Assembly (NCBI RefSeq): GCF_013368755.1
Contig: NC_049561.1
Location: 3,286,001-3,350,000 of the forward strand
Length of the DNA stretch: 64,000 bases
Reading direction: 5' to 3'
Origin: Talaromyces rugulosus
Lineage: Eukaryota; Ascomycota; Eurotiomycetes; Eurotiales; Trichocomaceae
Made by a program: the position numbers and the translations under genes. The notes under the pieces were generated by a model. It made no database searches. It worked only from the letters and a program-made list of their open reading frames with translations, and was not told the DNA's origin. Numbering within the stretch: the stretch's first letter is position 1; each line of letters opens with the position of its first letter. Shown here in pieces: positions 57,299 through 64,000 of the stretch.

Positions 57299-58843
57299 AT
57301 GTCCCTCGACATTCCCCCCTCTGCGCGCCCGCTGGCCCCCTACATCCGCAGCCGCCAGGATGTCCGCCGCATTCGACAGGCCCTAGCCCTATACCTCCAG
57401 TCTCACATCGTCTCTACCGACGATGACTCGACCACCCGTCAAGAGAGCTTGCTCGGCGTCCCAATCGACCCCTCCGTCGACGTGCCCAAGATCCCTGCAT
57501 CCCTGACCGGCGCGCGGAAAGAGTATCTGCAAGCTCTGCAAGACAATGCCATCGCTCGAAGAGAATACGACCACTTTTCGCACAAGATTGCGTCTCGGAA
57601 ACTGCTCACTCAGAACCACATCCCCAACCGCCGCCGCAACAGTATCAGCCCAGCGACTGTCGAAACCCACACGCCGCTAGAAGACTACCTCTTGCTACTC
57701 CAGGAGAACCGCCGATACGAGAAACTGCGGCTTTTCGACCACGCGCTGACCGATCTGACCAAACAAGTCCCCGCCGACGACGACGTCGCAGTGCCCGAAC
57801 AAGATGCCCATCTTGGCCAATGGCGACGAAATGCGTCGACGCGCGAACCGGGAGGAAATGTGCAGGAATTGATATCGAAGCTAGAGAGAACAGTACTCAA
57901 AGCCAAGGTGAATCTGGCCAGAGAGCAACATCTACTCGAGGAATTGAAGGCGCGGCAGCAACATTCTGAAGGCGGCAGTATTACCACCCCAGGACAAAGA
58001 GCGATTGCGCTGCAACGCGTGCGTGATGAATTAGTGCAATGGGTAGAAGAAAAACTGGCTACAGCCAACCCGGAAGAGGTGCCAGGGTTTGAAACTGCGT
58101 CCGAAAATGAAGCGACTGACTCTTTGCATGTCAAAGAGCGCAAGGCGCTGATTCGGGAGCAGTATGTCAAATACGTGCAAGAGCGCAGCACCCTTCTCGA
58201 TGCTTTGTCGCTGCTGTCTCAGCCTACAAAAAGTGTCGCTCCGGCGCCAGAACAGGCTGCGAAAAGATCACCCGACCACCCTACCCCCACGCCGAGCTGG
58301 AACTCGGTGGATTTGTTCGGACCAGTTTCAAACCTACTCCTGCCTGGATCTACAGTTCAAAAGTCGCTGGCTATGCAACGCTCGTATCTGGCCGGGCTTT
58401 TGTCCAAGGAAAAAGCCAATATCAACCAGACCCTAGAACGCCTCAGTCATGAAAGTCATTTACTGCCAGAGTACCCCATCCTGGCTCGCCAAACCAGATT
58501 CAAGCACATCACTGCCGACCGCGGCGATGGAGAGCGCGCTGACGATCTCATTGCACACGCACAAGCCTGGGCGTTTGCTGCCGACGCCGCACAGTCCAAC
58601 GAGAGTGACTACGTGGAGCAGAAGATCGAACACGGCCAAGACTTGTCTCAGGCAGCCTCGCGGACTCTACAACAAATATACGACATGCTCAACCAGGACA
58701 ATCCGGCTACAGTCTCTCACGATCACGACTCCGACCACGGCGAAGATATATGGACCGCCGCGGCCGAGCCGCGATCCAAACGGACGCGGCAGAGGGACGA
58801 CCTGCAGGGGCCGTGGACGCGCCTCAATGGACGACTTGGATGA
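57299..58843 (+). CDS. Coiled-coil protein, unknown
   Basis: Intronless, 514 aa. The N terminus (PPSARPLAPYIRSRQDVRRI, then RQALALYLQSHI) and the segment PASLTGARKEYLQALQDNAI, ARREYDHFSHKI are helical. A short family-like motif TPLEDYLLLLQENRRYEKLR lies near residue 125. Two long coiled coils follow: about 190-225 (NVQELISKLERTVLKAKVNL, REQHLLEELKARQQ) and about 235-305 (ALQRVRDELVQWVEEKL, HVKERKALIREQYVKYVQER). A hydrophobic patch (WNSVDLFGPVSNLLLPGST), a third helix (SLAMQRSYLAGLLSKEKANI) and an Asp/His-rich then basic tail (RSKRTRQRDD) complete it. Composition suits a structural subunit of a spindle, kinetochore or membrane-tether complex, but no known domain is recognised. Confidence 0.82.
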   Translation: MSLDIPPSARPLAPYIRSRQDVRRIRQALALYLQSHIVSTDDDSTTRQESLLGVPIDPSVDVPKIPASLTGARKEYLQALQDNAIARREYDHFSHKIASRKLLTQNHIPNRRRNSISPATVETHTPLEDYLLLLQENRRYEKLRLFDHALTDLTKQVPADDDVAVPEQDAHLGQWRRNASTREPGGNVQELISKLERTVLKAKVNLAREQHLLEELKARQQHSEGGSITTPGQRAIALQRVRDELVQWVEEKLATANPEEVPGFETASENEATDSLHVKERKALIREQYVKYVQERSTLLDALSLLSQPTKSVAPAPEQAAKRSPDHPTPTPSWNSVDLFGPVSNLLLPGSTVQKSLAMQRSYLAGLLSKEKANINQTLERLSHESHLLPEYPILARQTRFKHITADRGDGERADDLIAHAQAWAFAADAAQSNESDYVEQKIEHGQDLSQAASRTLQQIYDMLNQDNPATVSHDHDSDHGEDIWTAAAEPRSKRTRQRDDLQGPWTRLNGRLG

Positions 58844-59442
58844 TGATAAGATGACAGACTGCACAGTGGCAGCACTTGAGAGTTGAGATATATTGTATAG
58901 ATGAATATATTAAGCACCGTGCCCTGATTGGCCAGCAGCTCTGGGGAGGTCCTGATGCTACCTTCAGATAAGAAGACAAGGTGGAATAAATACGTCAGTC
59001 TTAATAAATAAGCATGTGAAACAAACACGAAACGGCAGACACAAATCAAGCAAATATAGAAACACGGTCAAGCAATGGGAAACAAACACAAAAAAATACA
59101 CAAATGAAAATAATAATACCAAGCGCGCTAACCGGAAAAACTTGGGCGGTCCGCACACCGGAGCTCTTATCGGCGCCGGCCTCGTCTCTTATCCTTGGAT
59201 TGACTCATACCGGTTTTTTTCTCTCCCCAGACTTTCTTCATCTCGCTTCTCTTCTTTCTCCCTCTCGCTCCGTCTACCGCCTCAATTCATCCCTTGACGC
59301 GAGTGAGCGCGAGGAGAAAGGGCTCCCTACACTGCTTTCATAACAAACGTCGAGTCCAGTACCGTCACCGCCAATTCGTGCGAGCTCAACAGTTTTTTTA
59401 AAGACTAGAAAGAATCTACGGCAATCGTCTGCGCCGTGCGCA
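58844..59442. other. Intergenic / promoter of CPA2
   Basis: 599 nt. The left half is AT-rich 3' flank; the right half (59220-59300) is CT-rich, as expected for a highly expressed fungal gene's leader. No gene is seen. Confidence 0.45.
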
Positions 59443-62400
59443 ATGGCTCTCTCTGCTCGCTACGGGCAGCAGGCAGCTTCTCTCCTGCGACAACGATGTC
59501 TGGTCGAGTCTCGCTCGACCGTCCTGCGCTCGTTCTCGACTGCCAATGCCTCGCGATCAGCTATCGCCAGTCTTCCGCTTAAACAGCAGCATGCCACATC
59601 CGTGCTGCGCTCGCAACAGCTGCGTCTGTTTTCGAGCTGTCTCCGCAGACTTGCGACGGACGCTCAGGCTGCGCCCTCGGCACATTCGTACCTGGCCAGC
59701 GGAGCCATCAAACGCTCTGCCGACCTGGTCGATGTGAAAAAGGTGCTTGTTATTGGTAGTGGAGGTCTCAGCATTGGGCAAGCGGGAGAATTTGACTACT
59801 CTGGTGGGGTTTCTCTTATTTTATATTTTTAATTGGTATACTGACTCCTGCAGGCTCCCAAGCATTAAAAGCTCTCAAGGAAGCCGGTGTCAAGTCCGTC
59901 CTGATCAACCCCAACATCGCCACCATCCAGACCGACCACAAACTGGCCGACGAAGTGTACTACTTGCCCGTCACCGCCGAGTACGTGACACATGTGATTG
60001 AGCGCGAGCAGCCCGATGGTATCTTCTTGAGTTTCGGTGGTCAAACCGCCCTCAACTTGGGTGTGCAGATGAACCGTATGGGAATTTTTGAACGGTATGG
60101 AGTCCGCGTGCTGGGAACCAGTATCAAAACGCTCGAGACTAGTGAGGATCGTGACCTCTTTTCCAAGGCCTTGAACGAGATCGACATCCCCATCGCCGAG
60201 TCAATTGCTTGCAACACAGTTGACGAGGCTCTGGATGCCGCCGAGAAAATCGGCTACCCGATTATTGTTCGTTCTGCCTACGCTCTGGGTGGACTTGGGT
60301 CTGGCTTCGCTGGCAGCCGGGAAGAGCTGAAAAATTTGTCCTCGCGATCTCTCAGTCTTGCTCCTCAGATTCTGGTCGAAAAGTCTCTCAAGGGCTGGAA
60401 GGAAGTCGAGTACGAGGTTGTCCGCGATGCCAACAACAATTGTATCACCGTCTGCAACATGGAAAACTTTGACCCTCTCGGTATTCACACTGGAGACAGT
60501 ATTGTCGTGGCCCCCAGTCAGACTCTTTCGGATGAAGAGTACCACATGCTTCGTACTGCCGCCATCAAGATTGTCCGCCATCTGGGTGTCGTAGGAGAGT
60601 GCAATGTCCAGTACGCTTTGCAGCCGGATGGCTTGGACTACCGAGTCATCGAGGTCAATGCTCGTCTCTCTCGCTCTTCGGCTCTTGCTTCCAAGGCAAC
60701 TGGATACCCTCTGGCTTACACTGCAGCCAAGATCGGTCTCGGACACTCGCTGCCAGAACTGCCCAATGCCGTCACCAAGACTACCACTGCCAACTTCGAG
60801 CCCAGCTTGGATTATATTGTCACCAAGATTCCACGATGGGACTTGAGCAAGTTCCAGCACGTCAAGCGTGATATCGGCAGTGCCATGAAGTCGGTCGGAG
60901 AAGTCATGGCCATTGGCCGTACCTTTGAAGAATCCTTCCAAAAGGCTATTCGTCAGGTTGACCCCCGGTTTGTTGGCTTCCAGGGTGACCACTTTGAGGA
61001 CCTCGATGATACCCTAAGAAACCCTACCGACCGCCGCTGGCTGGCTGTGGGCCAGGCCATGCTCCACGAAAACTACTCTGTCGACAAAGTGCACGAGCTC
61101 ACCAAGATTGACAAGTGGTTTTTGTACAAGTTGCAGAATATTGTGGACTGCCAGAATGAGCTGACGGAAATCGGCAGCCTTTTCGGTCTGAAGAAGGAGA
61201 TCCTGATGAAGGCCAAGAAGCTAGGTTTCTCCGACAAGCAGATTTCTCAGTGTGTTGGTTCTACAGAGGATGATGTGCGCGCTCGTCGACTGGGCTTTGG
61301 CATTCGCCCATGGGTCAAGAAGATTGACACTCTGGCTGCCGAGTTCCCTGCTGACACAAACTACCTCTACACGACTTACAATGCCACGTCTCACGATGTG
61401 ACTTTTGACGACCACGGCACCATCATTCTCGGCAGCGGTGTTTACCGAATCGGTAGCTCTGTCGAGTTCGATTGGTGTGCAGTCAATGCTACCCTCTCCT
61501 TGCGTAACATGGGCAAGAAGACGGTCATGATCAACTACAACCCGGAAACCTACTCGACCGACTTTGACACGGCCGACAAGCTGTACTTTGAGGAGCTCAG
61601 CTACGAGCGCGTCATGGATATCTACGAACTTGAAAACGCTAGTGGAGTTGTCGTTTCTGTCGGTGGCCAGCTGCCTCAGAACATTGCTCTCCGTCTGCAG
61701 GAGAAGGGCGGCGCTCACGTTCTCGGAACCGACCCCGCCGATATCGACAAGGCTGAGGATCGTCACAAGTTTTCTCAGATCTTGGACAGTATTGGCGTTG
61801 ACCAACCCGCTTGGAAAGAGCTCACCTCGGTTGCCGAGGCTGAGAAGTTTGCTGACACTGTCGGATACCCTGTGCTTGTCCGCCCTAGCTACGTCCTTTC
61901 AGGTGCCGCCATGAGCGTCATTCACAGCCAGGACGAGCTGAAGGAGAAACTGGTCAATGCCAGCGCCGTGTCCCCAGACCACCCAGTCGTCATCACCAAG
62001 TTCATCGAGGGAGCCCAAGAAATTGACGTTGACGCGGTTGGATCCAACGGAAAACTGATCCTGCACGCCGTCAGCGAGCACGTTGAGAACGCCGGTGTCC
62101 ACTCGGGAGATGCCACGCTTGTCCTTCCTCCGACGTCGCTGGACGAGGCTGTTATGGGCCGTGTCAAGGAGATTGCCGACAAGGTGGCCAAGGCATGGAA
62201 CATCACAGGTCCCTTCAACATGCAAATCATCAAAGTCGATGACCCTGCCGGAGGCGAGCCTCTCTTGAAGGTCATTGAATGCAACCTGCGTGCATCTCGC
62301 TCGTACCCCTTTGTTAGCAAGGTTCTCGGCACCAACTTTATCGACGTTGCCACCAAGGCTCTTGTTGGCCGCGACGTGCCTGAACCCGTTGACCTGATGG

Positions 62401-63070
62401 CCGAGAAGCGCGACTATGTCGCTACCAAGGTTCCTCAGTTCAGCTGGACCCGTCTTGCCGGCGCTGATCCTTTCTTGGGTGTTGAAATGTCCAGCACTGG
62501 TGAAATCGCCTGCTTTGGCAAGGACCTCGTCGAGGCATACTGGGCCTCTCTCCAGTCGACCATGAACTTCCGTCTGCCCGAAGTCGGCGAGGGACTTTTG
62601 CTTGGTGGTGACTACACCGACACTCTGTCCAGCATCGTCGAGTACCTGCAGCCACTGAACTACAAGCTGTACGTGGCCAGCCCAGAGGTCAAGGCGCAGC
62701 TGGAACTCAAGAACAAGGATATCAAGGTCGAAGTAATTGAGTTCCCCAAGGAGGACAAGCGTGCTCTGCGCGAAGTTTTCCAGAAATACGATATCCGGGG
62801 AGTCTTTAACCTGGCCAAGCTCCGGGGTAAGACGCTGCTCGACGAGGACTATGTCATGCGCCGCAACGCTGTCGATTTTGGCGTTCCTCTGTTTATGGAG
62901 CCAAAGGTTGGTTTTGTCTTTTTCACTTTATTTAAAAGCAATTTACTAATTAATTTTTCTAGACCGCCCTTTTGTTCGCACAGTGCATGAACGAGAAGCT
63001 GCCTCGAGCAGAGGGCATCCCCTCGGAAGTCCGCAGCTGGTCCGACTTTGCCGGCACGAAAATGATGTAA
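59443..63070 (+). CDS. cpa2: Arginine-specific carbamoyl-phosphate synthase, large subunit, mitochondrial
   Basis: Makes carbamoyl phosphate from bicarbonate, 2 ATP and glutamine-derived ammonia for arginine synthesis, in the matrix, with the CPA1-type small subunit (not in this window). Exons 59443..59803, 59854..62906, 62963..63070; 1173 aa. A long Arg/Ser/Ala-rich presequence (about 1-75, with RLFSSCLRRLATDA) precedes VKKVLVIGSGGLSIGQAGEF. The two tandem ATP-grasp halves are present: first half with NPNIATIQTD, SFGGQTALNLG, IVRSAYALGGLGSG, ECNVQYAL, IEVNARLSRSSALASKATGY; second half with SVGGQLPQNIALRLQ, LVRPSYVLSGAAMSVI, FIEGAQEIDVDAV, VIECNLRASRSYPFVSK. A short C-terminal MGS-like region ends in LPRAEGIPSEVRSWSDF. 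No pyrimidine-type ATCase fusion, so arginine-specific. Confidence 0.97.
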
Positions 63071-63626
63071 ACTTCTCAACTCACTGTTTACCACCTCCCC
63101 CAAAAAAAAGAATAAGAGGAAAAAGTTTTGTCTATGGGAATTTAAAAAAAAAAGAATTCATACATTTTCTTTTCCCGTGGAGTATAGAGGAGTCGGATAC
63201 CAGATGTTAACTAGTTATGTTTGGTTCTGTGCTGGATTTTATTCACATATGCAATATGTTTTTTTTTTGTTCCAAATGTAATGTTGCAAGAAGTGTACTG
63301 TAATTTGTTAGGAATACCAAGTTTTCGAAATATACATGTTTACTTTTAGTCATAGCTATTTCTGACTGAATATACATATTGTATGTAGAGAATTGTGAGC
63401 CCCGCTTTTTAGAATTTAATACGACACTTGTGTATACTTCGTCATGTTTAATATTCATGTGCATGTCGATTACCTTTATTTTGCATGGTTTAGTTCTCTT
63501 ATTCAGGAGTGAGCTGCCGTTTCCATCTGGAAGCTAGATGTCGTCCACAACCAACTAACCTACCAATATCTCTGCGGTCTTTGTTTAAAAAAATCAACCC
63601 GTTGATAACACACAAAAAAAGAGAGA
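63071..63626. other. Intergenic between CPA2 and the SET/MYND gene
   Basis: 556 nt, very AT-rich, with homopolymer A and T runs (63098-63108, 63145-63153, 63260-63269). Holds the CPA2 3' flank and the promoter of the next gene. No gene is seen. Confidence 0.45.
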
Positions 63627-64000
63627 ATGGCAAAAACAACACCCCGAGCCATCCCCTCGATGGGCACAGGCCTCTTCACCCTCAGTCCTATTACTACTCC
63701 AGGCACAGAACTCGTACGCATCGACACTCCCCCGCTCACCGCCGTCCTCAACTCGTCGCGTCTCGCGGATACATGCGCAGGATGCTACGATAGCAGTGCC
63801 ACCGTAGAAGGAAACCCCCAGGAATTGAAAGAGTGCACGCGGTGTCGTGTTGTGAGGTATTGTGGGAAGGTTGGTCATTCTTATTTCCCAAAAGAAAAGA
63901 GTGCGGCTCTTTTTGAAACTAATGGATGATGATGATGGGTAGAACTGCCAACTAAAAGACTGGCGTTTCGCACACTCACTCGAATGTCCCATTTTCGCAA
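63627..64000 (+). CDS. SET/MYND (SMYD-type) protein, 5' part, truncated by window end
   Basis: Start of a probable lysine methyltransferase of the SMYD/SET-MYND kind. Exon 1 63627..63869; intron 63870..63942 (donor GTTGGT, acceptor GGTAG); exon 2 from 63943 runs off the window. About 100 residues are visible. The N-terminal SET half reads IPSMGTGLFTLSPITTPGTE, the usual G-x-G start of a split SET domain. The MYND finger follows: CAGCYDSSA, then LKECTRCRVVRYCGK-NCQLKDW and RFAHSLECPIF, giving the full Cys/His set across the junction. The catalytic NH-C and GEEL motifs would lie beyond the window, so activity cannot be judged. Confidence 0.88.

Noticed and set aside
60201..60992. 263-codon minus-strand ORF opposite CPA2
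   Set aside because: Shadow of the conserved ATP-grasp region of CPA2; no motifs of its own.
61010..61025. CCCTAA-like telomeric motif (ACCCTAAGAAACCCTA)
   Set aside because: Lies inside conserved CPA2 coding sequence and is explained by the codons there.
59443..63070. CPA2 as a pyrimidine-pathway (CAD/Ura2-like) CPSase
   Set aside because: It has a mitochondrial presequence and ends after the synthase region, with no glutaminase or ATCase fusion.

Overview
The window is nuclear DNA of a filamentous ascomycete (Pezizomycotina, probably Eurotiomycetes). Evidence: short introns (about 45-100 nt) with GTRAGT-type donors, CTAAC-like branch sites and YAG acceptors; a Zn2Cys6/fungal-specific transcription factor; a sconB/Met30 sulfur controller; and the mitochondrial arginine-specific CPSase. 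Genes lie on both strands with no operons. I rebuilt exon structures by checking donor/acceptor phase by hand; each multi-exon model below closes in frame. All functions are by recognition of family motifs, not by searches.

Layout. 1-2.5 kb: a degraded, frameshifted ORF and a tRNA-Ser(UGA). 3.4-9.2 kb: sconB-like F-box/WD40 gene (-), ZIP zinc transporter (+), cytosolic acetyl-CoA acetyltransferase ERG10 (-). 10-14.2 kb: spliceosomal GTPase Snu114 (+) and the CIA2/MIP18 Fe-S targeting factor (-). 15.8-19.7 kb: a Zn2Cys6 regulator (+) and the tiny APC/C subunit CDC26 (-). 20-24.2 kb: a basic mitochondrial protein (+), mitochondrial ribosome recycling factor (-), a 130-aa unknown (+), an ANCHR/ZFYVE19-like B-box protein (+). 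24.3-28 kb: LMBD1-type lysosomal/vacuolar cobalamin transporter (-) and an APH-fold phosphotransferase (-). 28.2-33.5 kb: CFT1/CPSF160 (+) and a 107-aa mitochondrial membrane protein (-). 34.5-41 kb: the bromodomain AAA ATPase Yta7/Abo1/ATAD2 (+) and SEC66 (+). 41.2-47.8 kb: a large mitochondrial helical-repeat/PPR-like protein (-), ORC3 (+), and an armadillo-like membrane protein (-). 48-52.6 kb: NOP14 (+) convergent with a secreted type-B carboxylesterase (-). 54.4-59 kb: GPATCH11-like (+), a Cys-rich unknown (-), a coiled-coil unknown (+). 59.4-64 kb: CPA2 (+) and the 5' end of a SET/MYND gene (+), cut by the window end.

The content is mainly housekeeping: splicing, 3'-end formation, ribosome biogenesis, replication origin recognition, chromatin, ER translocation and mitochondrial maintenance. 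I found no transposon, CRISPR array, secondary-metabolite cluster or obvious mobile island, and no convincing new multi-gene system. The most curious items are a perfect telomere-repeat palindrome between two convergent genes, introns that are multiples of three with no stop (Snu114, Abo1), a frameshifted gene relic at the left edge, a G-patch split by low-complexity sequence, and several unrecognised conserved-looking small proteins.
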